NCBI RefSeq assembly: GCF_004358095.2 | Contig: NZ_SMZJ02000004.1 | Span: 570,030-634,029, forward strand | Direction of reading: 5' to 3' | DNA: 64,000 bases | Origin: Seonamhaeicola sediminis | GTDB taxonomy: Bacteria; Bacteroidota; Bacteroidia; Flavobacteriales; Flavobacteriaceae | Shown: piece after piece, positions 8,521 to 16,608 of the stretch | How positions within the stretch are numbered: position 1 is the stretch's first letter | Layout of the letters: each line of letters begins with the position of its first letter | Program-made: the position numbers and the translations under genes | Notes under the pieces: generated by a model | Told to the model about the DNA's origin: nothing | What the model saw: the letters and a program-made list of their open reading frames with translations, nothing else | Database searches by the model: none

Positions 8521-9582
8521 ATGGCTGGAAATTCCTTTGGAAAATTATTTAATTTAACTACTTACGGAGAGTCTCATGGTACTGCTTTAGGTGGTGTTAT
8601 AGACGGATGTCCTCCTGGTATTGCATTAGATTTTAATGCTATCCAGCATGAGTTAGATAGACGTAAACCTGGGCAATCTGCCATTGTAACGCAACGAAAA
8701 GAACCAGACACCGTAACATTTCATTCTGGTATTTTTGAAGGCAAAACTACCGGAACTCCCATTGGTTTTGTTATTGAGAATACCAATCAGAAATCTCATG
8801 ATTACTCCCATATAAAAGATAGTTACCGCCCTAGCCATGCCGATTATGTGTATGACAAAAAGTATGGTGTTAGAGATTACCGTGGTGGCGGACGCAGTTC
8901 TGCACGCGAAACCTCATGTAGAGTAGTGGCGGGTGCTATAGCTAAACAGCTTTTAAAAGATGTTGAAATTACGGCTTATGTATCTAGCGTAGGCACTATG
9001 AAATTAGAGAAGCCTTACACTGAGCTAGATTTGTCTAAAGCAGAAGACAATATTGTACGCTGCCCTGATATGGACATGGCATCACAGATGGAAAGTTACA
9101 TTAAAAAGGTAAGAAGTAAAGGAGATACTGTGGGCGGTGTAGTAAGCTGTGTTATAAAAAATGTGCCTGTTGGATTGGGAGAACCTGTGTTTGATAAATT
9201 ACATGCCGAATTAGGTAAAGCCATGCTTTCTATTAATGCGGTGAAAGGGTTTGAATACGGAAGCGGTTTCCATGGTAGCACTATGTATGGCAGTGACCAT
9301 AACGATGCTTTTAATAATGATGGTTCTACAAAAACCAATTATTCAGGAGGTATTCAAGGGGGCATTAGTAATGGTATGGACATTTATTTTAATGTAGCCT
9401 TCAAGCCTGTTGCAACACTTATCCAGAAATACGAAACCATTGATAAAGACGGGAATACCGTTGAGATGCAAGGCAAGGGACGTCATGACCCCTGCGTGGT
9501 TCCGCGTGCAGTTCCCATTGTAGAGGCCATGGCAGCATTGGTTTTAGCAGATTTTTACTTATTAAACAAAATGTATTCTTAG
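8521..9582 (+). CDS. aroC: Chorismate synthase
   Basis: Converts 5-enolpyruvylshikimate 3-phosphate to chorismate, the last step of the common aromatic pathway, with reduced FMN. The 353 residues carry the family signatures: [16 protein letters not shown] at the N-terminus, [20 protein letters not shown] in the FMN/substrate site, and the C-terminal [14 protein letters not shown]. The chorismate it makes feeds aromatic amino acids and the menaquinone pathway, several genes of which lie at 52117-57799 in this window. It is followed by a 138-bp gap, then the thioesterase gene on the same strand. Confidence 0.97.
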   Translation: MAGNSFGKLFNLTTYGESHGTALGGVIDGCPPGIALDFNAIQHELDRRKPGQSAIVTQRKEPDTVTFHSGIFEGKTTGTPIGFVIENTNQKSHDYSHIKDSYRPSHADYVYDKKYGVRDYRGGGRSSARETSCRVVAGAIAKQLLKDVEITAYVSSVGTMKLEKPYTELDLSKAEDNIVRCPDMDMASQMESYIKKVRSKGDTVGGVVSCVIKNVPVGLGEPVFDKLHAELGKAMLSINAVKGFEYGSGFHGSTMYGSDHNDAFNNDGSTKTNYSGGIQGGISNGMDIYFNVAFKPVATLIQKYETIDKDGNTVEMQGKGRHDPCVVPRAVPIVEAMAALVLADFYLLNKMYS

Positions 9583-9720
9583 TAGCTGTTTCCCGCTTTC
9601 AGTAGTCGCTTCCCTATTTAACATCGGGAGAGCTCCAACAAATACTTCAATCGGGGCTAGAGTTTTGGCTTTAAACAAACAGTAGCTATTTAATGTTTAT
9701 ATTTAAGTCATTCAATTGTT

Positions 9721-10260
9721 ATGCTGTACTACTGGTTACATCTGGCGTATATTTTTATTGGTGCCAAGTTTTTTTGGAAACGGGTTCATTTAGCAGCTAA
9801 CCTCACCCGAACCAGGCGTGTAAGTATTCTAGATTGCGAAGCCTTTCGGTTTATGGCAAACTCCAAGTATTTCTACTACATGGATTTAATCCGATTTGAA
9901 ATTATGTTTCGAACCAATTTATACAAGTACACCGTTAATAAAGGTAAATTTCCAGTACTTGGCGGACAAAAAATAATTTATAAAAAACCATTAAAACGTT
10001 TTGAGAAGTTTAGTATTACTTTAATACTAGAAGGTTGGGATGACCATTGGGTATATCACCGTCAAGTATTTACCAGAAATAATGAGGTCTATGCTATGGG
10101 GTTTACCAAAGTAGGGTTTTGGCATAAACATAAAATTCAGGAAATACGGCCTATTATTAAAAAAAGCGGTATAACATTTCCAGAAAAACTAGTATCACCC
10201 GAAGTTTTAAATATGTTCAGTAACGATTATAATATTCTTAAAAATGTCAGTAATACTTAA
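9721..10260 (+). CDS. Hotdog-fold thioesterase-like protein (THEM6/YbgC-like)
   Basis: This 179-residue protein has a hydrophobic, possibly membrane-anchoring N-terminus (MLYYWLHLAYIFIGA). A hotdog-type region follows with MANSKYFYYMDLIRFE, which places an acidic residue where acyl-CoA thioesterases of this type have theirs, and with VYHRQVFTRNNEVYAMG on a later strand. It resembles the THEM6-like branch, for which the substrate is not established. Its last 17 bases overlap the sulfurtransferase gene in another frame, so the two are translationally coupled. Confidence 0.7.
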   Translation: MLYYWLHLAYIFIGAKFFWKRVHLAANLTRTRRVSILDCEAFRFMANSKYFYYMDLIRFEIMFRTNLYKYTVNKGKFPVLGGQKIIYKKPLKRFEKFSITLILEGWDDHWVYHRQVFTRNNEVYAMGFTKVGFWHKHKIQEIRPIIKKSGITFPEKLVSPEVLNMFSNDYNILKNVSNT

Positions 10261-11062
10261 AAAGCCTTTAGTTTCAGTAACATGGTTATATCAAAATTTA
10301 GAGGCTGAAAACCTTATTGTGTTAGATGCAACTATTAACAAGCATTATGATGCTAAACAAGCTCAGATTCCTAAAGCGCGCTTTTTTGATATAAAAAATA
10401 AGTTTAGTGATGTATCGGGGGCATTTCCAAGCACCTTTCCAAGTCAAGAGCAATTTCAGGAAGAAGCTAGAAACTTAGGTATTAATAATAATAGTGCAAT
10501 TGTGGTGTATGATGATAAAGGTATCTATTCCAGTGCACGTGTTTGGTGGTTATTTAAGGCTTTTGGTTTTCAAAATATAGCGGTTTTAGATGGTGGTTTT
10601 CCGGCATGGTTAAGTTCCGGGTTTCCAACCGCGTTTATGACTAAGTATGAAGGCGATAAAGGAGATTTTGAAGCCAATCTCCAACCAAGATTCATGACAT
10701 TTTTTGAAGATGTAAAAAATGCGTCTAAAAACAAAACACATACCATTGTAGATGCCCGTTCTAGTGAACGTTTTCTTTGTAAAGTTCCAGAACCCAGAGC
10801 AGGTTTAAGACGCGGAACCATACCTAATTCTATAAATTTACCTTTTACCAATTTACTAATTAATGGCGTTTTTAAATCGGAAGCAGAAGTCAAAGAAATC
10901 TTTTCAAAAACAATTGCTTCAACACTGGACCCCGTTATTTTTTCGTGCGGTTCTGGTATTACAGCCTGTGTTTTGGCCTTAGGAGCTACCATGTCAGGTT
11001 ATAAAAATATAGCAGTATATGATGGTTCTTGGACCGAGTGGGGGAGTTTGGTAAAGGCGTAG
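10244..11062 (+). CDS. sseA: Two-domain sulfurtransferase (mercaptopyruvate/thiosulfate type)
   Basis: A tandem-rhodanese protein of 272 residues. The N-terminal domain is the inactive rhodanese fold (VVYDDKGIYSSARVWWLFKA, DGGFPAWL). The C-terminal domain carries the active loop FSCGSGITACVLALG, with the persulfide-forming cysteine; the CGSGxTA form favours 3-mercaptopyruvate over thiosulfate. Substrate choice is inferred from that loop alone. The gene overlaps the thioesterase gene by 17 bp and is the last housekeeping gene before the minus-strand accessory block. Confidence 0.88.
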   Translation: MSVILKKPLVSVTWLYQNLEAENLIVLDATINKHYDAKQAQIPKARFFDIKNKFSDVSGAFPSTFPSQEQFQEEARNLGINNNSAIVVYDDKGIYSSARVWWLFKAFGFQNIAVLDGGFPAWLSSGFPTAFMTKYEGDKGDFEANLQPRFMTFFEDVKNASKNKTHTIVDARSSERFLCKVPEPRAGLRRGTIPNSINLPFTNLLINGVFKSEAEVKEIFSKTIASTLDPVIFSCGSGITACVLALGATMSGYKNIAVYDGSWTEWGSLVKA

Positions 11063-11065
11063 AAG

Positions 11066-11123
11066 CAGAAATTTTGTGAGTAGGCGAGAACGAGAAATAT
11101 TTTATGGACATTGTTGTACAACG
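11066..11123. repeat. Fragment of the cassette repeat next to the sulfurtransferase gene
   Basis: This segment carries GCAGAAATTTTGTGAG, then TAGGCGAGAACGAG and a TTGTTGTACAACG motif. All three pieces occur in the same order, more widely spaced, in the repeat at 15219-15538. It is the left end of the repeat-bounded accessory block and lies directly beyond the ASCH gene stop. Confidence 0.55.
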
Positions 11124-11127
11124 AACT

Positions 11128-11499
11128 TTATTTTAAATAAGCAAAGGATTGTGGGGGTCTAATTCCAAAAGTTTGCATTATACAGAGTTCCTTATCATAC
11201 TTTTTTGGATTCTTTACCTTGATTGCATAACCTGCTTTTTTGCCTTGAAAATATTCAGAATAATAGTCCAATGAAATTCCAGAATATTCAGATGTTTTAT
11301 CCCAAAGAGCATTTAGATTCTCGTGCACAATGTCCTCAATTTCGAATTCACCTATAACTTTACTAATTGGTGATGAAGCATATACGACAATTTTATTAAC
11401 TTCTTTTTTCTTGAAAAGTGTTCTTCTAAATTCGAATTTTTTTGTTCCATTGAAAATTTTGTTTGCGAATTCTGGTTTAATCGATAATATAACTTTCAT
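11128..11499 (-). CDS. ASCH-domain protein
   Basis: A single-domain protein of 123 residues. ILSIKPEFANKIFNGTKKFEFRR is the typical ASCH opening, in which a Lys/Glu/Arg set lines the putative ligand pocket. VNKIVVYASSPISKVIGEFEI and the C-terminal IMQTFGIRPPQSFAYL complete the PUA-like barrel. ASCH domains bind RNA or modified nucleosides and some hydrolyse acylated cytidines; nothing here tells which. Its first 23 bases overlap the end of the PIN-GNAT gene, making it the third gene of a tight operon. Confidence 0.85.
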   Translation of the reverse strand: MKVILSIKPEFANKIFNGTKKFEFRRTLFKKKEVNKIVVYASSPISKVIGEFEIEDIVHENLNALWDKTSEYSGISLDYYSEYFQGKKAGYAIKVKNPKKYDKELCIMQTFGIRPPQSFAYLK

Positions 11500-12991
11500 T
11501 AGCTCTTGCTTCTATTAAAATTTGTTCAAATTTTACATCACTTATTGGTTCAAAACCTCTTGGTGCATCCTGTAAAATGTTTAAGTCCCTTAATTTCTTT
11601 AAATTAACTTTTGGCATAGGGAACGACTCAATATATAAAAAATTTACAATAAATGGTCTATTATATTTATTCCAATTCCAATGCTTTTTTAGTTCCTCAT
11701 TATCAAAAACACTTCTTTTTCGACAGAGTTCGATAAAGTGATTTTCATCTCTAATATTAGTTACTACATTTTCTACTACTCCAATAGTCGATATTACAGA
11801 AGTGTGGTGTGCAGGTCCGTTAAACTTAGTTCTATAAAAAAGCACTAAATCACCACCATTCAAATTTCTATTAATTGAGCGAGATATATAAACTTTTTTA
11901 ATCGCATTTCTGTAAGGTTTATTTTCGCTAAAATCTTGTGGTGATTCGTTATTTAGAATTGAATCAGGAAATAATTCAGTATGATATGCTGGGTAAATTG
12001 GAACAATCCATTTTCTAGTGTTTTTCGACACAGCAGGAAAGGATAATTTGGGTTGTTGAAGATTAGGTGTTGGTTTGAATTCTCGAACAAAAACTTGTTC
12101 AACACCATTGTCTGTTGTTTTAGTTCCCCAATGTCTAAATCCCCAATCTTCAAGCAAATAAATAAGTCTTAGCTGTTCGTCTCTTTTATCGAAAATTGTA
12201 ACATAAATTTCTTCAACATTATATTGTAAAGCATTGTCAAATATCACCTTAAGAAACCGTTCTCCTAATTTATAACCTGTAGAAGTTACCTTGAAAGTTC
12301 CAATTTTTAACCTTCTCTTTTGAGGAAAGGAAGGTTCTATGTCATTGTAAATCTCATTTTTATCTTCTTGTTTTAAATATAAAAATGCTTTTACATTTCC
12401 ATCTGTTATACACACATAAGAAATATTGTCAGCTTTTTTGTTGAACCAATTTTCGAATTCATCGTAGTCTTGTTTGAATGAATCAAAAAATACATCGTTA
12501 ATGTTAATATTACCAAAGTATTCTTTTTTTACTGCTAATACTTGATAATTTTTTAATTCAGGATTCTCTGCAATACATTTTTCTAAAAAAGTATCTATTT
12601 TAAACACTTTCTCAGAACAACCTAAAAGGTTAGCTTTTCTATGAATTCCTCTGTCCTCTGTTATTAAATAGTCAACACGGTTATTATAGACTTCTTTAAC
12701 TATACTTGTATCTATAAAATCATTTCGTGAATTATCTGTTTGTCGAATTTGCCTTATTAGTTGGTCATCTACAGATTCTGTTTTTAATTGATTGTAGTTG
12801 TCAATTTTAATTTTCATTGTTTTGACTACATTCTCGTCTTGATAACCAGAAATTTCTTCAATCGAAAGCGGATGAATACATTTATCAAATTTTAATTTAT
12901 CAAGCCAGTTAAATAGTAGTCCAATATCTTCGTTTATAACACGATTTGCTTCACGATGAATGATTATATTTGTATCAATTAATATCCTCAT
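11477..12991 (-). CDS. PIN nuclease - GNAT acetyltransferase - PUA/EVE-like fusion protein
   Basis: A 504-residue multidomain protein. Residues 1-140 form a PIN ribonuclease domain beginning MRILIDTNIII, with candidate catalytic acids Asp6, Glu45, Asp94 (FIDTS) and Asp113 (LITEDRG). Residues about 190-305 look like a GNAT acetyltransferase (FKVTSTGYKLGERFLKV as the acetyl-CoA loop, then YLLEDWGFRHWG). Residues about 325-495 resemble an EVE/PUA-like domain (RKWIVPIYPAYH, GDLVLFYRT, TIGVVENV). The frame is open 13 codons further upstream, but the PIN motif starts at this ATG, which overlaps the kinase gene by 17 bp. The expected activity is on RNA; the target is unknown. The C-terminal domain call is the least certain. 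Confidence 0.8.
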   Translation of the reverse strand: MRILIDTNIIIHREANRVINEDIGLLFNWLDKLKFDKCIHPLSIEEISGYQDENVVKTMKIKIDNYNQLKTESVDDQLIRQIRQTDNSRNDFIDTSIVKEVYNNRVDYLITEDRGIHRKANLLGCSEKVFKIDTFLEKCIAENPELKNYQVLAVKKEYFGNININDVFFDSFKQDYDEFENWFNKKADNISYVCITDGNVKAFLYLKQEDKNEIYNDIEPSFPQKRRLKIGTFKVTSTGYKLGERFLKVIFDNALQYNVEEIYVTIFDKRDEQLRLIYLLEDWGFRHWGTKTTDNGVEQVFVREFKPTPNLQQPKLSFPAVSKNTRKWIVPIYPAYHTELFPDSILNNESPQDFSENKPYRNAIKKVYISRSINRNLNGGDLVLFYRTKFNGPAHHTSVISTIGVVENVVTNIRDENHFIELCRKRSVFDNEELKKHWNWNKYNRPFIVNFLYIESFPMPKVNLKKLRDLNILQDAPRGFEPISDVKFEQILIEARANESYIID

Positions 12992-13508
12992 AATTTTGTA
13001 AATGTTCAAACATTGAACTTGTATTTCCATTGATGACGGTAATCAAAGGTATATTTAGTTTCTTCGAGATGTAATCGGCGTATTTGATTTCCATTTGTTG
13101 CATTTTTTCAAGAACACTTAACTTATATATTGAATCATCTCTTTTCTTTAATCGTTCAAAGATTACTTTTGGATCACAAGTCAACAATATAATTGATTCA
13201 GGTTGAATTCCAATAAATGTAGACTCATCAATTTTTTCAGGTTGTCCATTTGAGTTTAATAACGTAAAATGTCCATCGAGTAAATACTTTTTATTTGGTT
13301 CAATTATCTTATTTAGGTTAGTTAATAATCTATCTTGGGTTGTATTGATATTTTGAACTTTTTTGTTTTTCGAGTCACTTATTTCATTCCATTTAAGAAC
13401 TTGACTCGCAGACAAGTGTTCAAAGTTGAATTTTTCGGCCAATTCTTTGCAAAAAGCTCCTTTTCCAACAGCATGAATTCCTCCGACGAATATTATTTTA
13501 CCATTCAT
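12975..13508 (-). CDS. P-loop nucleotide/nucleoside kinase-like protein
   Basis: A 177-residue protein with a Walker A loop GGIHAVGKGAF (residues 9-19), a DGHFTLL motif like the substrate-binding/Walker B part of adenylate-kinase-type enzymes, and a lid-like segment RLKKRDDSIYKL. It ends with the usual VINGN and a helix. This fits small AAA/adenylate-kinase-fold kinases; the phosphate acceptor cannot be told. It is the first gene of the overlapping operon and starts about 26 bp beyond the end of the repeat at 13534-13912, which must therefore hold its promoter. Confidence 0.8.
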   Translation of the reverse strand: MNGKIIFVGGIHAVGKGAFCKELAEKFNFEHLSASQVLKWNEISDSKNKKVQNINTTQDRLLTNLNKIIEPNKKYLLDGHFTLLNSNGQPEKIDESTFIGIQPESIILLTCDPKVIFERLKKRDDSIYKLSVLEKMQQMEIKYADYISKKLNIPLITVINGNTSSMFEHLQNYEDIN

Positions 13509-13533
13509 AGTGTAAATTCGGCATATTACATAG

Positions 13534-13912
13534 CTAGATTATAAATTCCATTTTCATGGCGTTTATAGTCATGATAAGCGAAGTTAGGTTTTAAACACTT
13601 AAAAGTCAATATGTATGACTTATTTTGAAAGAAAAGTTGTAAACAATTATAAGTTAATTACTGTAAACACTTACGTTGTAACTCAGGAGTAGGCAGTATT
13701 CAAACCCTTTCTTAGCACCGTTTTTAATGGGTTTTTATAACTCATGAACAGAGTAGAGAACTTTGGTAAAGTAATTAGTATAAAGTTAAAACAGAAATTT
13801 TGAGAGTTTGCTTTTATTGTGTTTGGAAATGGTTTAGTTGCGTGAAAATCTAAGAGGGTTTTCGTAAACAGGTTAATACCAAGCAACTATTTTTTTCATT
13901 TGTTGGGCAACG
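13534..13912. repeat. Cassette repeat copy A (about 380 bp), containing a decayed DCC-gene 3' end
   Basis: This gene-free stretch of about 400 bp lies between the kinase and Fic genes. Bases 13590-13857 match 15219-15485 at about nine positions in ten by eye. The left part (from CTAGATTATAAATTCC) matches 17265-17476. On the minus strand it contains CCTACTCCTGAGTTACAACG, the counterpart of the codons for PTPELR at the end of the DCC gene at 19618, but out of frame and degraded. It ends in TTGTTGGGCAACG next to the Fic stop codon. A 67-codon frame across it is not a gene. Confidence 0.8.
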
Positions 13913-13915
13913 TTT

Positions 13916-15040
13916 TTATTTAAATAGTTTAGTATATTCTCTGAATAAATATATTTTTCCTCTTTTTCCACCAGTTATTTCATTTACTATTTCTAATTTT
14001 TCTAGCTCTTCTATTAATTTATAAACCGAAGGTGATGATAAGCCTGTCAATTCTTTAATTTTTTGAGCATCAATAATTGGTCGTTGGTAAAGATGATTTA
14101 AAATCAATTGAGCATTGTGTGAACGACTTCCTAAGGTTTGTAATTTAATTTCAACTTCTTTTTGTAGTTTTAAAATACTATCAAATGTGTTTATTCCGTT
14201 TTTTGCAGTTTCAATTATACCAACTAAGAAGAACTTAAACCATTGACTTAAATCATTTTTTTCTCTAACTCTTGTTAGGTTGTCATAATAAAGCATTCTG
14301 TTTCTTTCAAAAAAATCAGAAAGATAGAGAATAGGCTTTTTTAATATACCTTTTTCAATTAAATACAATGTAATCATTAATCGACCAACTCTTCCATTAC
14401 CGTCTAAAAAAGGATGAATAGTTTCAAATTGATAGTGAATTAAAGCAATTTTTAATAAATCAGGGAAAAATGATTCGGAATTATGAGCAAAATTCTCTAA
14501 ATCGCCCATATATTCATTTACAGTCGTATGGATAGGTGGAATAAACGTGGCATCATTAATACTTGCTCCTCCAATCCAGTTTTGACTGCTTCTAAATTCT
14601 CCGGGAAGTTTATATTTCCCTCTTACTCCTTGTAATAGTATTTTGTGTGTTTCCCGTATTAATCTAGATGAAAAAGGTAATTTTTCTAAACTTTTGATGG
14701 CAGAATTTAATGCTTCGATATAATTTTGCACCTCTTCCCAATCATCTCGTTTTTCATCATTTACGTCTTTTTTATCTAATAAGGCATCTTCTATGTTTGT
14801 TTTCGTTCCCTCAATTTTACTTGATTGTGTTGCCTCTTTTAAAACGTGCATACTGATAAATAAATCGATATTTGGAATGTATTCTGAATACATATCAAGT
14901 CTTCCTAGTTGTCTGTCAGCTTGACTTAAAAGCGTTAACACCTCCATATCTTCAATTGTCCATTGTTGATTTATTTTAGTAGGCTGAAAGCTTTTATGAG
15001 TACCTTGGTTTATATAGTTACCAGATTTAAATGTTTTCAT
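13916..15040 (-). CDS. Fic-family AMPylase with N-terminal inhibitory helix and C-terminal winged helix
   Basis: Fic enzymes transfer AMP, or another nucleotide moiety, to target proteins. The 374-residue protein carries the complete active loop HPFLDGNGRVGR (His209 to Arg220). An N-terminal inhibitory motif SSKIEG (Ser73, Glu77, Gly78) marks a class II, self-inhibited Fic protein. The C-terminus holds a winged helix (IKELTGLSSPSVYKLIEELE) followed by a basic tail. With an intact inhibitory glutamate it is probably silent until activated. No separate antitoxin gene is adjacent. Two near-identical palindromic sites lie upstream, which suggests autoregulation through the winged helix. Confidence 0.92.
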   Translation of the reverse strand: MKTFKSGNYINQGTHKSFQPTKINQQWTIEDMEVLTLLSQADRQLGRLDMYSEYIPNIDLFISMHVLKEATQSSKIEGTKTNIEDALLDKKDVNDEKRDDWEEVQNYIEALNSAIKSLEKLPFSSRLIRETHKILLQGVRGKYKLPGEFRSSQNWIGGASINDATFIPPIHTTVNEYMGDLENFAHNSESFFPDLLKIALIHYQFETIHPFLDGNGRVGRLMITLYLIEKGILKKPILYLSDFFERNRMLYYDNLTRVREKNDLSQWFKFFLVGIIETAKNGINTFDSILKLQKEVEIKLQTLGSRSHNAQLILNHLYQRPIIDAQKIKELTGLSSPSVYKLIEELEKLEIVNEITGGKRGKIYLFREYTKLFK

Positions 15041-15047
15041 ATTTTAC

Positions 15048-15138
15048 TTAAGTATAAACTTAAACAAATATACATCTTAATTAAGAATATATAAAAAATA
15101 TTAAATAAGGAACAGTTTAAATTAAGTATATGTTTAAA
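15048..15138. promoter_or_regulatory. Two related palindromic sites upstream of the Fic gene
   Basis: TTAAGTATAAACTTAAA at 15048-15064 and TTAAGTATATGTTTAAA at 15122-15138 agree at 14 of 17 bases and are imperfect palindromes spaced 74 bp start to start, close to seven helical turns. A related TAAGTTTAAGTTATAA lies a little further on. Operator function for the Fic protein's own winged helix is an inference. Confidence 0.4.
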
Positions 15139-15218
15139 TTATTAATTAAAGGAGTGTGTTATTTAATGTTGTCTAAGTTTAAGTTATAAGTGCAACACGA
15201 ATATTTAAAACTAATGTT

Positions 15219-15538
15219 TTTAAACACTTAAAAGTCAGTATGTACGACTTATTTTGAAAGAAAAGTTGTAAACAATTATAAGTTAATTACTGTAAACACT
15301 TACGTTGTAACTCAGGAGTAGGCAGTATTCAAACCCTTTCTTAGCACCGTTTTTAATAGGTTTTTTATAACTCATGAACAGAGTAGGGAATTTAGGTAAA
15401 GGGTAGTGTAAAGTTAAAGCAGAAATTTTGCGAGTTTGCTTTTATTGTTTTTGAAAATGGTTTAGTTACGTGAAAATCTAAGAGGACTTTTAGAAGTAGG
15501 TGAGAACTAGCAATGAATTATAACATTGTTGTAAAACC
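15219..15538. repeat. Cassette repeat copy B (about 320 bp), containing a decayed DCC-gene 3' end
   Basis: This repeat fills most of the 500-bp gap between the Fic gene and the lipoprotein gene. It is co-linear with copy A for about 267 bp. On the minus strand the remnant can be read CCTACTCCTGAGTTACAACG followed by AAGTGTTTACAGTAA, that is PTPELQRKCLQ and a stop, compared with PTPELRSKFLD in the intact gene. It ends with TTGTTGTAAAACC immediately beside the stop codon of the lipoprotein gene. Confidence 0.8.
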
Positions 15539-15540
15539 TT

Positions 15541-16152
15541 TTATTCAACTGTGAAGTAATATTCTTGTTCTGATTCATTTAAAAATCTCCACGAAACATT
15601 ATCACAGCTATTAAAACCAATTTGATTTGGGTGATTTGCAATTGGATAATTATTTATGATGAATTCATTTCTATCTAAGTTTTGAATTACTCCATCTTGC
15701 CAGCTAATTACATAATCACCTGTAGAGTTTGGTTTTAATCCTATTTTATAAGTATAAGATGTGCTATTACTTTCTAATTCAGGAATAACCTCTAGTTGTG
15801 CATTTTCACACCTTGGAAGCGCCGAAAATTGACCAATATCAAACGTTAAATCAAATTTATCAATAGCGTCCTTACAATTGTATACTTCAGTGGGTTCAAT
15901 AAATTTATAAATTGAAAAAATATCGCTTCGTGGATTCTCAGCAAGAATAGAATCATTAAGTTTTAAATCAAATACCTTACTTGATGTCCTACCAGTTATC
16001 CATATGGTATCATTAAGTGAAAAATTAGATTGAGCGGTAATGGTTACTTTAAATGAATTAAATACTAATGTGCTTTCTTCAAATTCCTCTTCACATTGAA
16101 AAGCCATTAATAAAGGAGCTAAAAGGATAAATTTTAAAATTTTCTTTAACAT
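15541..16152 (-). CDS. Hypothetical lipoprotein
   Basis: The protein of about 203 residues starts MLKKILKFILLAPLLMAFQC, a short lipoprotein signal with a cysteine followed by acidic residues (EEEFEE), as is common for Bacteroidota lipoproteins. An upstream in-frame ATG would add ten residues ahead of the signal, so I prefer the inner start. The mature part is beta-rich, with scattered cysteines, and has no motif I recognise. It sits behind the YgaP-like and Crp-like genes on the same strand, with a hairpin between. Confidence 0.6.
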   Translation of the reverse strand: MLKKILKFILLAPLLMAFQCEEEFEESTLVFNSFKVTITAQSNFSLNDTIWITGRTSSKVFDLKLNDSILAENPRSDIFSIYKFIEPTEVYNCKDAIDKFDLTFDIGQFSALPRCENAQLEVIPELESNSTSYTYKIGLKPNSTGDYVISWQDGVIQNLDRNEFIINNYPIANHPNQIGFNSCDNVSWRFLNESEQEYYFTVE

Positions 16153-16270
16153 ATTTTTTAGGTACAGATTAAAGTTCACCATCAGCGAATGTGTTCCATC
16201 GGCTTTTGTATATGAGTAGTAGCGTATTAATGCAATTACTTTTTAGATAGCAAGATACTTAATTAAGCAC

Positions 16271-16304
16271 AATAGCGGTTCGATTTTTCAATCAAACCGC
16301 TATT
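16271..16304. other. Long hairpin between the lipoprotein and YgaP-like genes
   Basis: AATAGCGGTTCGATT pairs with AATCAAACCGCTATT, 14 of 15 bases, around a very short loop. A T-run follows on the plus strand only, although no plus-strand gene precedes it. On the minus strand it could weakly terminate the YgaP-like gene. Confidence 0.55.
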
Positions 16305-16329
16305 GTTTTTACACAGTGTGTACTGCCTT

Positions 16330-16539
16330 TTATTTTTCTTTAATCTTGCAGGTTTTAATTCCAAAAGGCACATAAAGCGGACAAAAGCTTATCATACTTG
16401 TTAAAACGAAAACTCCTGCAAGAACTAATAAAATAATTCCTAAGGTTCCTGATATTATTCCAGTAAAATAAAGAATACCAACTATTGCAGCAATTATAAT
16501 TCTTATAATTTTGTCTGCTGCACCCATATTTTTTGCCAT
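16330..16539 (-). CDS. YgaP-like (DUF2892) small membrane protein
   Basis: A 69-residue protein with two membrane helices (IIRIIIAAIVGILYF and LGIILLVLAGVFVLTS), then ISFCPLYVPFGIKTC, matching the short DUF2892/YgaP membrane module often linked to rhodaneses. The conserved CPLY is present; no rhodanese domain is attached. It lies 69 bp behind the Crp-like gene on the same strand. A -7-like box (TAACTTTG on the minus strand, 16569-16576) suggests it can be transcribed on its own. Confidence 0.85.
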   Translation of the reverse strand: MAKNMGAADKIIRIIIAAIVGILYFTGIISGTLGIILLVLAGVFVLTSMISFCPLYVPFGIKTCKIKEK

Positions 16540-16608
16540 AATTAAAAATTTTAAATGTTTTTACAATACAAAGTTAAATAGTCTATAATTGCTGTGCAGT
16601 GACTGTGG

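Noticed and set aside
9583-9720. Gap with TTCCCGCTTTC and CATCGGGAGAG pieces between aroC and the thioesterase gene
   Set aside because: Possibly a decayed REP element, but no clean palindrome or second copy is visible, so it is not annotated.
13683-13886. 67-codon minus-strand frame inside repeat copy A
   Set aside because: It lies wholly in the repeat, has no equivalent full-length frame in copies B or C, and no recognisable domain.
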